A stretch of DNA of 64,000 bases from Eunapius fragilis (GCA_963681505.1 OY811973.1:8281263-8345262), one strand, 5' to 3'. Positions 1 to 17,967 are shown, counted from the stretch's first letter. The notes: generated by a model not told the origin, from the sequence alone. Program-made: numbers and translations.

Positions 1-981
1 ATAGGCCAATTTCAATTTTCGAGTAAAATTTCTGTCACTCTTGTTTCCGTGCTTTTTACACCACCATTGGTCAATCCTATATACCATCAACTCTCTCGTT
101 AGAGAATGTTTTTATTTACTTGTTAAATAAGAAGTGGATAGCCTTAATTAATATATACAATTCGTGAACTGTCCGAATTAATTTGTATATACGCATACGA
201 ATTGTACGGTCAATTTGGAGACCAATAACTGGTCAAATGACCCCTCCTCGACCCAGTCCCGTTACATGTTTGATACCTTTTGTTCCTGCTATTCATAACG
301 AACGCGCGTTAGCCTTTTTATAGGTACATGTATACCGCTGATATTGTGATAGTTGTAGTTATTTTTTAATTAAGAGAATACGGTTTGTCCTGCTTGATGG
401 AAATCATGTCTGCCAAACGCCTGTAAAATGTTGAACACTCACGAGCCATTCCTCCTGTTGTACTAAAAACCAGATATAATTTGCAATAGTACAAAAAAGG
501 AGCCAATACGGTACGTCTTGCTAGTAAGGCTCTATCCGTAGCTCGAACAACTAGTCTGTCAAAGGGTGACGTTCGATTATTATCGTCCCCCATTATGTTC
601 ATTGTTCTAATTATCGGAACATTTGTTAACATTGTAGGGGGGCGGATCTAGGGAGCGAAATGATGTACATTACACACGCTAAAGCACTACATAAGGGGTG
701 TAGGGGGCGGGCTGATGTGATGCATGCATAATATGATTTAGAGTCCATAAAAGCCGCTCGCATAGGGAGTCAAAAAGTCTGAACAGGAAACTAATTTCAC
801 ATTCGGAATGGCCTTACTAAAAATAAAAATAGAAAACAGCGCGCGTTACTATCGCCCGTATGTTGGATCTAGGGGGAATACTAGTTGCTCGCGTGCATGC
901 AGCACACACATCCGGCCATGGAAAAGGATAATTAAAAAAATTAAAATACATATAAATAAAAAACTACACGCTTCACACGAA
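1..981. other. AT-rich intergenic DNA, no gene seen
   Basis: No reading frame here shows a recognisable domain or a convincing splice structure. A short minus-strand frame near 366-632 has no similarity I recognise and is treated as chance. The base composition changes sharply to GC-rich at about 990, where the neighbouring coding region begins. Confidence 0.6.
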
Positions 982-1911
982 TCACTTGAGAACATAGTCA
1001 GGCTTGTACCTGGGCAGCGGCCTAAAGATGGAAAAGATCACTAGCAGCAAGATCCTGATGACGAAGAGCCCGCACACGCCGATCAGTAGGACCAGCGACA
1101 TATCCTCGTTTCTGGGATTTACACCCCCACGTTGCAACTGCATCGTGTGAACCCCGCCCACGGTCCAAATGACGATCGGGTACACGACAAACACCCCCCT
1201 CAGGAAGCGATCGAGGATGGTGGTCTCCAGTACAAAGTACACTACCACGAAGAAGAAGGCAAGTCCCAGGACGAGCGTCCCCGATATCGCGCCGCGTCCG
1301 TCCGAGTAGCACAGTATGACGTCGTCCAAGTCCAGCAGGACGTCCAGCGTCGCCCAGGTGGCGTAGGCGACAAGGCCGTTCAACACGAGGGTCCACGCCA
1401 GCCTCAGGCTGAAGGCGTTGATGTCCGGGGCGAGCGTGTATAGGTGGAACCCCTCCATGGCGACGGCGGAGTACAGCGTAACAACCACCAGGAGGGAGAA
1501 CCCCAGAGGCAGGGGGCACGTCTTATTGGTCCTCCCCCAGGCCGTCGCGTAGACGAGGGCGACGTCTAACAGGGAAGCCAGCGCGTGGACCGCCAGGACT
1601 TTGCCGGGAACGCTCACGTTGGACACTCCGAACGCCAGCTGGACGATGCAGTAGCCGATCCACAGCAGCTGCCAAGGGTAGACCAACCCGAGGGCGACGT
1701 ATCGCACCCACTCCTCCGCGGGGACCTCGGAACCGTTGTCGGAGTGCCACAGGGGTGTGCGCCCGAGGCCGATGTCGTGCAGCTTGGTCGCGGGCAAGAA
1801 GCTGCAGCCGTTGGCGACGATGGACGCGAGGCTGCTCGCCAGTGCTAAGACCGCCAACGCCGTGTGGGACGCTCTGCCCGTCGGCCGCTGTCGCAGCGAG
1901 TCGTACTCCAT
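982..1911 (-). CDS. Intronless multi-pass membrane protein, family uncertain
   Basis: A single open frame of 309 codons starts at an ATG (1911) and ends at 982. The protein has about seven or eight hydrophobic segments (roughly residues 16-36, 73-93, 103-125, 137-158, 172-190, 209-228, 237-258 and 274-297). Two conserved-looking stretches are NGLVAYATWATLDVLLDL near the middle and VVYPIVIWTVGGVHTMQLQ near the C-terminus. These remind me of uncharacterised animal multi-pass proteins distantly like the TspO/MBR tryptophan-rich sensory family, but that is recollection, not proof. Codon use is strongly GC-biased, unlike the AT-rich flanks, and there is no intron although both neighbouring genes are intron-rich. 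A retrocopy or a transferred gene would explain both features. The function is unknown; the cellular location is presumably a membrane. Confidence 0.75.
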   Translation of the reverse strand: MEYDSLRQRPTGRASHTALAVLALASSLASIVANGCSFLPATKLHDIGLGRTPLWHSDNGSEVPAEEWVRYVALGLVYPWQLLWIGYCIVQLAFGVSNVSVPGKVLAVHALASLLDVALVYATAWGRTNKTCPLPLGFSLLVVVTLYSAVAMEGFHLYTLAPDINAFSLRLAWTLVLNGLVAYATWATLDVLLDLDDVILCYSDGRGAISGTLVLGLAFFFVVVYFVLETTILDRFLRGVFVVYPIVIWTVGGVHTMQLQRGGVNPRNEDMSLVLLIGVCGLFVIRILLLVIFSIFRPLPRYKPDYVLK

Positions 1912-2411
1912 TCGCGTTGCGTGTCTTTGCTCATCATATGACTCAATTTATTAATCGGCTCAACATCACGTGATAACTTAACTAATTTTTGCAACACACA
2001 ATACAATTTGGAGACGCGAGACAAACAGATTAGCAGAATAACACTTCACACCAGGTCAGGAGAAGTAGTTCCACACCAACAACACTAAGATGACAATGAC
2101 GACAGTAATGGCAGAGCCAACGGGTGTCCTGCAGGAACGTCAGAGTGCGTGTGTAAAATAATGGCAACGGCACACATGCCGTCAACACAACCTGTTGCAA
2201 AGTGCACTTGCCAACAATGTTACATGCAACTCAATGAATCCAATTATATTTTCAGTAAAACACTAGTTTACTAGAATTTAGCGTGCAACAGTGGATGTTT
2301 GGTCACCTCAACTACCACCCACACCCCCTCCCCCCCACACATACATATTCCTAGCCATTACTTTAACACTCTCAGCCCCACTCCTCACAGAAATGCTAGG
2401 TATGTTTGGAC
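1912..2411. other. Intergenic DNA between two minus-strand genes
   Basis: It should contain the 3' end of the TMCC gene and the promoter of the membrane-protein gene. I see no coding signal and no clear regulatory motif. Confidence 0.5.
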
Positions 2412-6534
<4,123 letters not shown>

Positions 6535-6928
6535 CCGCTCTCGTCAGTGCGGGGTGTGGCCCTATAATAAGGGGAATGATATATGAGCTCACGCCTTTAA
6601 GACGCAGCGTGTTGATTAAAAATTATTCACCTTCGTTAGCGCCAAGTATTGAACACATACGGAACGTGCATAATCATATATACAAACGCTAACACCACCC
6701 AGAGTATAAATCTGCGCGCACACTTCTTGTTTCAGCTACGCCAGGGTACCTACCAAAAGAGTTTGCTCGATGGCGTTGTTTCGCCTAGCAACGCACTACG
6801 AGCAGTTAACGGCACCCGCGTTGTAATGTTATCTTTCTTCGCACTTTAGCGACAACAAACATTTTTAATAACGTGGGGTGGTTAATTAATGATGTAACCC
6901 TTCTTTTTTTTTTTGTCGTCTCGCCGCC
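6535..6928. promoter_or_regulatory. Shared divergent promoter region of TMCC and lipin
   Basis: These 394 bases separate the start codons of the two divergent genes, so both promoters and 5' untranslated regions must lie here or inside first introns. The lipin start (6929) is preceded by GTCTCGCCGCC, which fits a Kozak context with C/G enrichment. I see no TATA box placed clearly enough to call. Bidirectional control is an inference from spacing alone. Confidence 0.6.
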
Positions 6929-7820
6929 ATGTCCTACTACCTGAATAAAGTAGGAAGGCTGGTGTCCTCTTGCAAGGATCTTTATAACGACGTCAATGCT
7001 GCATACCTTTCTGGGGCAATAGACGTTGTTGTGGTGAAGCAGAAAGATGGTTCGCTGAAGTCTACCCCGTTTCACGTGCGGTTTGGTAAGCTAGGCGTAC
7101 TGAGGACCGGGGACTTAAAGAAAGAGGTTAGTTGCATCCGTAGCCCAACTCTCTGAGCGTAGGTAGGGCTGGTCTATGATGCGCTGGTAGGTTTGGCGAG
7201 GAAATCACTGTACTGGTAACTGCGCACGTGCTTCAGGAAGCAGGAGCGTGCTTAAAAACGTAAAACCCCGAACGTTATGTGTGCATGGGTGTGCAGTCGT
7301 ATTTTGTTTGTGCTCGCGTGTGATTGCGTTTAGGATAGCGATGATATGCCCTGTACTTCGAACCCCCTAAATCCTCAGTCGAATGTAATATTGCCCTATG
7401 TCTGTGTTGCGCGTGAGTGCGTGTCCTCCTTGTGAGTCTAGACATTTAGCTTGTTGGCACCGTTACACACCTACACATGGGGCACATGCACACATGTTGA
7501 CTGATGTATTTTATATTCTCGGGGCAGGTGGAGATAGAAGTGAATGGCACCACAATTGACCTTAAGATGACCTTGGATGAGAGTGGTTCAGCCTTCTTTG
7601 TCAAGTCCAAGCCTGATTACGTGAGCTTTATAGTCTATAACCATGCCCATACATGGATGTGTGGCAACTTTTTCTTAAGCATCTCACAAGTGCTCACTTG
7701 AGAAAGTGAGGGTTGAGGTATTGGGGAGTGAGGGTTGAGGTGTTGAGAAGTATAGGAGTGGGTATGGATCATATTTTGTAACGTGGTGACTGGAGGAAAG
7801 GATTGGGGCCCTAGGATTGT

Positions 7821-7851
<31 letters not shown>

Positions 7852-7909
7852 GATGATGCATGTGGGTGACCCACATATACTGTTTCAGGATGCAAACTCC
7901 CCTGTTGAA

Positions 7910-7974
<65 letters not shown>

Positions 7975-8757
7975 GTTGCGACAAGCACACTGGACAGAGA
8001 TGCTGCTGGGGTCACTACCTTGTACGAGGGCAGGGAGCCAAGGGAGGCCGAAGATAAGCAGCAGACGCCCATTGACATAGCCAGCCTCGAAGCCATCATG
8101 GACCCCTCCTCATACTCTCACAGCAGTGCCTGCACCAGGCACAATAGCCTGCCATTGCTGGAGATGGGGTCCCTCAACCTGGTGGAGAGGAGGCCATCGG
8201 AGTGTTCCCCTCTGCCTCGCAGATCAGAACCCATGCAGATCAAAATGCAGGTCCTTAGCCACACCCACCATCCCTAATTAGGTCCTTAGCCACACACACA
8301 CACATCCCTATTGTGTCAAGCTCTGTCATGTTGCGCACATGATGGGCGTGGCTATGCCCAAGGGGTGCTTCTGCAGCACCCAGTGGGGGTGTATGCACAG
8401 TGCCCGGTGTGTATATACTAGCACTCAATTGGTACACCCGATTGGTACACCCGATTGGTGTGCCTCTTACAATTAAATTTAGGTGTATTTAGGTAGCATG
8501 CACATGTAGTACCTTCCTTTGTGGCTCTGCCTGTGATGATCATGTGAACACTCCTTTCCCTTCGTTGGATTCCAGGAGCAGCCATTTGTACATCGGTATG
8601 ATGACATGGACGATGGAGGTGTGGACGTCTATACCATGCAGGCACATTACGATGAGATGTGGGCGGAGTCTGTTGAAGGGGTATCACACAGCCTGTCCGC
8701 TGATCTTGACATCTTATCCAAAGAAGTGACGGGTCAAGAGATGGAAGGGTGTGTGTG

Positions 8758-8818
<61 letters not shown>

Positions 8819-11800
8819 TTTTATTCCCCTACATGTATATCCCTGGCACGCCTCCCTTACCATGCCCTCCTCCTACCCCACCACCATTAGTGCCGTGACA
8901 AGGGCAGCCACTGTTCCTTCCATCGTCACCACTTCCTACGATACCTCCTCACACCTTGGCCCCAGACCTGCCTCTTCTCTGGGCCTGGACACAGACCCCA
9001 ACAGAGACAAGGGAACAAGCAGTCCTGCTGTGAGAAGCCTGGGGAGGAGGGGGGAGTAGTTGTCTATGCTGTACTGTTACCAAGGTGACCACCACAATGG
9101 TGTACTGTTGCCAAGGTGACCCCACATGATGGTGTACTGACCCCCCCCCCCCCCATGATGGTGTAACGGTGCCAGTGGTGACCATCATGATGGTGTAGTG
9201 TTGCCAAGGTGACCCCCATAATGGTGTAATGTTGCCAATGGTGATCATCATGATGGTGTACTGTTGCCAATGGTAACAACTGTTATGGGGCACTGTGGTG
9301 CTGGTCTTTGTTGTGCATTGTGAGGTCTGAGGTTTTCCTGTATGTAGGGAATCTTCTGTTGTCAAGCTGAAGAACTAGGATAGTGTCATGTTATTGCAAT
9401 GTACAGTAATGTGTACGTGGTTTGGTATTTTGAGTATTAGCATGCATGTGGTGTGTGTGTGTGACTGATGTGTGTGTGTGTGTGCAATTAGTCCAGGTAG
9501 GTTCTTCAGATCCTCGTATAGCCACTAACAAAGCCATGCTTCTACTTTGTCAATGGGGGGGGGGGGGGGTGTTTACAAGTTGGTACATCTGGCCAGAACT
9601 TATCCCACCTTCTTTAGCTGGTGATGCCCTCAGTCTATTTGATGATGAGGTGCGGCAGTGTTTTGCATACTGCAGTAGACACTCCTGACTCTGCTTGTTG
9701 TGTGTGTTTTATTAACTAATTTATACGCCTGTACTTGGGCTGTCGAAAAAAATGCCACTCAAAAATTGCCAACTGTATATGCAAAAAAAAAATTCTCAGA
9801 CCAATTTCTAAATTCCACCAAAAATGCCGGTTACCTTTTTAACTGTGATGCTTGCTTGTTTGCATGGTGCTGTGATTCCAAAGCACAGCGGCTGTGCTGC
9901 TGGCCGTCTGTGATTTTAAGAGTTACTGTCCATCATGGAGTCAGTAAGCGCTAGAGTTTAGGTGTACATGTGACCTTGGGTCCGACCGTTTTCAGTTGTC
10001 TTTTTCTGGCCAATTTGGAAGACGGTACTCAACGTTTGGCCATAATAGCATTGTATTTATAACCTGTACATTTTCGAATAGCGCTCGTTTTATGTGACCG
10101 TTTGCGGCAGTATACAATGTCCTATATCATGCAATTAGAAACGGCCTTAAAAATGCCGGAATTCTAATGGAAATTTTTCCGACAGCTCTAACCTACAATA
10201 ATACACTTGTAATCATTGTGCTGTGGTAGGCAATGAATGTTTCCAGTCTCTATGGTTACAGACATATTTGGTGTAGTACCCTTCATTTGTTACATCATAC
10301 GTGTATGTGTTGCCCTATGCACACAGGAGGGTAGCTTGAAGCAAGGTGCATCCAGCGATGATACCAAAAGGAAGCCAGCTAGCACAGGCACGTTACCATC
10401 TTCCTCCCTTCCTCCCTCCCTCCCTCCCTCTCTCCCTCCCTCCCTCTCTCCCTCCCTCCCTCCCCCCTCCCTCCCTGCATCCCTCCCTCCCTGCATCCCT
10501 CCCTCCCTCCCCTGCATCCCTCCCTCCCTGCATCCCTCCCTCCCTTCATCCCTCCCTCCCTCCCTGCATCCCTCCCTCCCTGCATCCCTCCCTCCCTCCC
10601 TGCATCCCTCCCTCCCTTCATCCCTTCCTCCCTTCATCCCTCCCTCCCTCCCTCCCTCCCTGCATCCCTCCCTCCCTTCATCCCTCCCTCCCTCCCTCCC
10701 TCCCTCCCTCCATCCCTCCACCCTTTCCCTGTACAGTTCTGTCCTTACCACTGTATGTCTCCCCCAGCAGTGGACAGAGGTGGCATTTGGAACACACTGA
10801 CAGGTATGCTCTCCAGGAAGAAGGAGACAAAACCAGACAGTGGGATGTACCTGGTTGATCTGGAGGATTTCAGCAGCATACAACCAGAACCAGTGCGCAG
10901 GTGTGTGGGACTTGGTATAGCCCGGGTGGCCATATCTCTGGTACAGAGTTGGTCATACCTCTGGTACAGAGGTGGCCATATCTCTGGTACAGAGGTGGCC
11001 ATATCTCTGGTACAGAGGTGGCCATATCTCTGGTACGGAGGTGGTCATATCTCTGTACAGAGGTGGTCATATCTCTGGTACAGAGGTGGCCATATCTCTG
11101 GTACAGAGGTGGTCATATCTCTGGTACAGAGGTGGTCATATCTCTGGTACAGAGGTGGCCATATCTCTGGTACAGAGGTGGCCATATCTCTGGTACAGAG
11201 GTGGCCATATCTCTGGTACAGAGGTGGTCATATCTCTGGTACAGAGGTGGTCATATCTCTGGTACAGAGTTGGTCATATCTCTGTACGGAGGTGGCCATA
11301 TTTCTGGTACAGAGTTGGCCATATCTCTGGTACGGAGGTGGTCATATCTCTGTACAGAGGTGACCATATCTCTGGTACAGAGTTGGTCATACCTCTGGTA
11401 CAGAGTTGGCCATATCTCTGGTACAAGGGTGGTCATATCTCTGGTACAGAGGTAGTCATATCTCATGGTATGGAGGTGGTCATACCTCTGGTACAGAGTT
11501 GGCCATATCTCTGGTACAGAGGTGGTCATATCTCTGGTACAGAGGTGGCCATATCTCTGGTACAAAGGTGGCCATATCTCTGGTACGGAGGTGGCCATAT
11601 CTCTGGTACGGAGATGGTCATATCATACAGGGGTGGTCATATCTCTGGTACAGAGGTGGCCATATCTCTGGTACAGAGGTGGTCATATCTCTGGTACAGA
11701 GGTGGCCATATCTCTGGTACAGAGGTGGTCATATCTCTGATACAGAGGTGGTCATATCTCTGGTACAGAGGTGACCATATCTCTGGTACAGAGGTGGTCA

Positions 11801-14800
11801 TATCTCTGGTACAGAGGTGACCATATCTCTGGTACAGAGGTGGTCATATCTCTGGTACAGGGGTGGTCACATCTCTGATACAGGGGTGATCATATCTCTG
11901 GTACAGAGGTGGTTGGCACATGCATATGCTTCCCTCTCCTTCATCCCCTCCCCCTCTCCCTCCATCTTCACGACGCCCTCTCCCCATCACACCTTCCATC
12001 TCAACGTTCAGCAGTGCAGCTCTCCCAACCTCACTAGGACACACAGGGGGTGTGGCCTCATCGTTAAGGTCATCATCACAAGCAACCCCTAGCGACGGTG
12101 ATGACACACAGAACGTTTTGTAAGTCTGGGCTCTCCAGTCCTCGTAACGCTAAGATCTCATTGTATCTTACAGCTCCATGTTTGACAACATAGCCATGTC
12201 TCTGTGTGGATCGCTGGACACCATCAGTGCTGGTGAGTCCATTGTTGGGATTTGTATTTTTTGGTGGGGTTGACAGCAATTTCGACAGCCGAATATGGGG
12301 GTAAAACAGGCCCCCCATATGCTGACTGGGACAGGTGCAGTGTTTACGGAACCATCCACTGTAAAATATTGACACAACTCTGCACACAGGGGACTGTTTA
12401 CTCATATTCAGGCTACTGAATTGCTGTTGTAGGGAAGGGACCTTACTCTGATTGGTGATGGGGGTGTGGGGACCTTACTCTAATTGGGAGTATGGGGGGG
12501 AGGGGGGGGGCTTACTCTGATTGGGGGGGGTGCGGTTTCTGGGAAGTGACCTTAATCTCATTGTTCATATCATTTTCCAAAATAGTGTATTCTGATTGTG
12601 GCATGTCCATCTTTGACCCATGTACGTCTTCCACCTGTTGCACACTTACATCTCTCTTTACACTCACATCATCTACACTCCCACACCTACACCATCTACA
12701 CCTCCCACACCTACACCATCTACACCTCCCACACCTACAATCATTTACACCTCCCACACCTACACCATCTACACTCTCACACCTACACCATCTACACTCC
12801 CACACCTACAACCATATACACCTCCCACACACCTACACCTCCAAACTCTACACCATTACACCTCCCACACCTACACCATCTACACCATACCTTCCACACT
12901 CAGACACATTCCTCAACCATCAGGTGTCATTTGCAGACTTCTGCTCGGACCCAAATGTTCTCCAAAATCCTAACCTGATCATAAGAATTGATGGGAAGTA
13001 AGCAAGCCATCATCCTGTGATATGGTGATGGTCATGATCATCATCCTGTGATATGGTGATCATCATCCTGTGATATGGTGATGATCATGATCATCATCAT
13101 TCTGAGGTACATGTCACACATGTCTTGTGTTCCCCTCAAAGGTACTACAATGCACAGGTGGCTCTTCCATGATCATGTCGGCAGTCATGTATATGAAGGT
13201 CCTTCCAGAGGTAAATGTAGGATGGATGGAGCTAGGGGAGGTGGGAGGGTGGGTGGAGCTAGTGGAGTGGGAGGGCGGGTGGAGCTTGTGGGGTGGGGAT
13301 GGTGCACTCAGCTCTGTATTGATGAGGTGATGTGGATGAGGTGTTGTGATGGTTGTGAAGAGATATTGGTGTGGATATTGGTGACATTCTGTGTTGAAGA
13401 TGCAATGAGGAAATCAGATGGTGTGTATCAAGCAGTGTACATGCACAAATCAGTTAACAGTGAGGTGATGGTACTAGCAGGTGATGGTACTAACAGGTGA
13501 TGGTGGTACTAGCAGGTGATGGTACTAGCAGGTGATGGTACTAACAGGTGATGGTACTAGCAGGTGATGGTACTAGCAGGTGATGGTACTAACAGGTGAT
13601 GGTAATAGCAGGTGATGGTACTAACAGGTGATGGTACTAGCAGGTGATGGTACTAACAGGTGATGGTACTAGCAGGTGATGGTACTAACAGGTGATGGTA
13701 CTAACAGGTGATGGTACTAGCAGGTGATGGTACTAGCAGGTGATGGTACTAGCAGGTGATGGTACTAACAGGTGATGGTACTAACAGGTGATGGTACTAG
13801 CAGGTGATGGTACTAACAGGTGATGGTACTAACAGGTGATGGTACTAGCAGGTGATGGTACTAGCAGGTGATGGTACTAGCAGGTGATGGTACTAACAGG
13901 TGATGGTACTAGCAGGTGATGGTACTAACAGGTGATGGTGCTAGCAGGTGATGGTACTAACACGTGGGCATGTATTCCTGGATGGGGTTGATATCATATC
14001 TCCTTGCTTATCTATGTAACAGAGCATTCACGCCAACCTTGTCAAAAAGCACATGTCCAAGAAGGTATGCCCGATAAGAGGGGAGAGAAGTGTGTTGGTG
14101 GGGGAGTAAGGGATTGGGGTCGGAATTGGAGAGGACTGGGTCACCTGACTATTATGCTTCAGACCAATCGACAATATTTCTGGAATTTCTTTGTGCGGAG
14201 CTCAAGTTCAGAGTCGGCAGATGAGGTAACCAGAGTGGTGGTGGAGGGGAGGGGAGGGAGTGGAGGTGGAGGGAGGGAGTGGAGGTGGAGGGGAGGGGAG
14301 AGAGTGGAGGGGAGGGAGGGAGTGGAGGTGGAGGGGAGGGGAGAGAGTGGAGGGGAGGGGCACACCATGACCCTGAATGCAAGCGATGGTGGTACTGTTA
14401 GCTCCTCCCCCTCAACCTTACACATCAGCTACAGGGAGTCCAAGTTATGTCATCGCAGGCCGTGATATCTGAAGGCCACACCCCCTTGGGCTCCCCCCCA
14501 AAGTGGGCAGAGGGCCCCGCCGTGGAGGTGGTGTCCAGCGATGAGGAGGGGCCGAGGGAGGTGCCGCCGCCCCAGGTCCCCAGACAGCACTCGTTCAGGA
14601 AGAGGGAGTACCACCTCACAAACAAGCTGAGCTCTGAGCAGCTGGCATCCCTGCCCCTGAAGCCAGGTCCCAACACACTGGTGTTCTCCATCACAACCAA
14701 GTACCAGGGCACAGCCAAAGCTGCGTGCAGTATATACCTGTGGAACTACAACGACAAACTGGTGGTGTCGGATATTGATGGGACCATCACCAGGTAAGGG

Positions 14801-15062
14801 TGCATGTGACCATCACCAGGTGAGGGGGCATGTGACTATCACAAGGTGAGGGTGCATGTGACCATCACCAGGTAAGGGTGCATGTAGCATGTGACTATCA
14901 CCAGGTGAGGGTACATGTGACCATCACTCATGTTGTGTGATATGTGTACATCCGGTCTGTGTACAGTGGTATTCGTGCATGTGTGTGTGTTTATGTGTGC
15001 TTGTGTGTGTGTGTATGTGCGTGTTTGCATATATATGTGTGTGTTTATGCGTGTCTGTGTGT

Positions 15063-15119
<57 letters not shown>

Positions 15120-15520
15120 GTGTGTGTGTGTGTGTATGTGTGCTTATTGACTTATGGCTGCTGGTACAAAACCACCTTCCCCCAATACAGGTCAGATGTT
15201 GCTGGTCAAGTGTTCCCCTTGCTTGGGAAGGACTGGACTCAAAACGGAGTGGTTAGTGGGTACTATGGCTTTGTAGCTGTGTCATCACAACATTTGTAGA
15301 GTGGCTATGTTTTTAAGTGATGTGTGTCCTTTCTTGGTACTGTAAACACATGAATAATAGAGCGGTAGCTAAGTGTCTGTGTGCGTATGCATGCATCACA
15401 TGGCTGAGGTCAAGTTATGCATGCCGGGGGGGGGGGGGGTAACAAAACACAAATGGCTGGTCAGTTGGTATTGGTACGGAGAGGAGGACCTTGGACCAGT
15501 GGGTGTGGTGTGAGGCATAA

Positions 15521-15570
<50 letters not shown>

Positions 15571-17769
15571 GTGTGTGTGTGTGTGTGTTTTGTGTATCAG
15601 TGGGTCATGTGGTGTTCTTTGTTCGTCCTGCGTTAGGTGGAGCTGTTCAATGCCATAGTGACCAATGGCTACCGCATGGTCTACCTGTCTGCTAGGGCCA
15701 TCGGACAGGTTAGTAACCCCTTGGGTAAGGGGGGGGGAAGGGGGCTGCGGGTAATTTATGGGGCGGTATTGAGATGTTTTCTCTAATGGTAATGTCTTGT
15801 TCGTCTCGTACGTTTGGAACAAATGTGGGAGGTGCCCTCTGAGTGGTCGTATCGCTTAGCGTTGGGTTTTACAGGCCGCCATGCACTTTCCTGTCCCCCT
15901 GCCCTCCTCCCCCCCCCCCCCCCCGCCCACCAATAATGTAGCATAGCCCACCATGGCATAAGTGATGATGATCTTTTGGGCTAGGTAAGAGGATACGGAT
16001 ACATGTAGTCACGCTAAGTCCACTTTTATTTTTTGTTTGTTTCAATATACACTGTACTTGGACAAAATGTTATTTTGAAAACATGCCCTGCCCCCTTCTG
16101 CCCCCTAACTCCCCGGGGACACCTGAAGGGGACTTTGTGAATGTATTTGCATAACATGTTCTTGCAAAACTAATCTGTTGACAGCTTAACTTAGTAGTCA
16201 TGCTAACCCAATTATGCAACAGCAATTTATCAGTTTTAATGTGACCACAATCTACATGTATGGTGACCTATGCAGATGCCAGTGTGGGGTGATGTCATGA
16301 ATATAACGATGCAGGTGTAGGGTGGAGAGCTGATGGTACTATTTAATGCCCACCCTAACTCTTCTAGTACAATAAATAGTATCCAGAGCAAAGCCTTTTT
16401 GTTATTCATTAATTGCATTGACCAACGGAATAACTTTGGACAGGCACTATGTATCCATGACAACTATGTATCCATGACGACTAGTACAAGTATGTGGACA
16501 TGCTCAGACATGTACAAAGGGATGCCTACGTAATGATGTAATCACTTGGGTCCATTCCTGTGATCACCAATGCCTTTGTGGCATGCAGTGAACTTGTAGC
16601 GTCTTACGATCACATGTCTTAACTGGTTGCCATTTTTAATAACCAGGCTGGATACACAAAGGAGTTTCTTAGGAATATACGTCGCGGGACTTCCAAACTA
16701 CCAGATGGTCCTCTGTTTGTAATGCCCTTCTCATTAGTGACTGCATTTAGAAAGTAAGAAATGGTGACCATGTTTTCAGCACGTCTTCTTCTTTCTTAAT
16801 CGTGCCTTCCATACTTCTGTCCCCTCTAATTCTGCACTAACCCTCCCCTCTCTTCTGTCCCCTCTCATTCTGCACTAACCCTCCCCTCTCTTCTGTCCCC
16901 TCTCATTCTGCACTAACCCTCCCCTCTCTTCTGTCCCCTCTCATTCTGCACTAACCCTCCCCTCTCTTCTGTCCCCTCTCATTCTGCACTAACCCTCCCC
17001 TTTCTTCTGTCCCCTCTCATTCTGCACTAACCCTCCCCTCTCTTCTGTCCCTCTCATTCTGCACTAACCCTTCCCTTTCTTCTGTCCCCTCTCATTCTGC
17101 ACTAACCCTCCCCTCTCTTCCGCCTTCCACTAAACCTCTCTCTCCTTCTCCCCCTCCTCTCCTTCCCTCTGCAAAACCTTCACTCTTCCTACTTCCACCT
17201 ATCTCTCCAACCCTCTCTCTCCCTCCCTCCACCCCCTTTCTCTCCACCCACTAACTCCTCCCTCCTTCCACTACCACCTTTCTCTCCACCCACTAACTCC
17301 TCCTTCCACTACCACCTTTCTCTCCACCCACTAACTCCTCCCTCCTTCCATCATCCACATACAACTCAGAGAGGTGATTGAAAAGAAGCCAGATGAGTGC
17401 AAAATAGAGTGCCTCTTGGAGCTGAGGTCCGTGTTCCCTGAAGGCTACAACACTTTACATGCTGGCTTTGGAAACAAGCTCACTGTACGTTTGGGTCATT
17501 CCATGTCCAGGTCCCCAGCCCTTACATTAGACCCGACAATACCTTCTACTCCCCTCTGTACTTCAGCCTCATCCCCATTCCACTCTACTCCATATTAGCC
17601 TCTTCTGTCCATCACCCCCTTGGAAATGACCAGAGGACATAGCTTAATGCACCTTCTCCTGCATCCTCTTCCCCAGCCCACTATCTTAACCCCTCATGAA
17701 ACTACCCTAAATGGTGTTTTACAAAACCATTTACAACTCACTGCACACACACACACACACGCAAACACG

Positions 17770-17805
<36 letters not shown>

Positions 17806-17967
17806 ATGTGAAGTCATACACAAAGGTCAGCATTCCAAGCTCTCGGATATTTACAGTTGATCCAAAGGTAACCACACTTCAGGTTTGTGGTAGGCCATTC
17901 CACGAAGGCAGTCAGCCATATTAATGTATATGCACCCTTAATAGTGCTGTGTTTGGTACCCCACTGA

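Noticed and set aside
1022-1848. Overlapping frames on both strands of the membrane-protein gene
   Set aside because: GC-rich coding DNA leaves shadow frames open. Only the 309-codon frame gives a coherent membrane protein.
10915-11912. Possible CRISPR-like array or a 280-codon protein
   Set aside because: Units are adjacent with no unique spacers, and the host is a eukaryote. The open frames follow from a stop-free 23-bp unit.
13452-13965. CRISPR-like periodic repeat
   Set aside because: The period is 16 bp with no spacers; it is a plain minisatellite in an intron.
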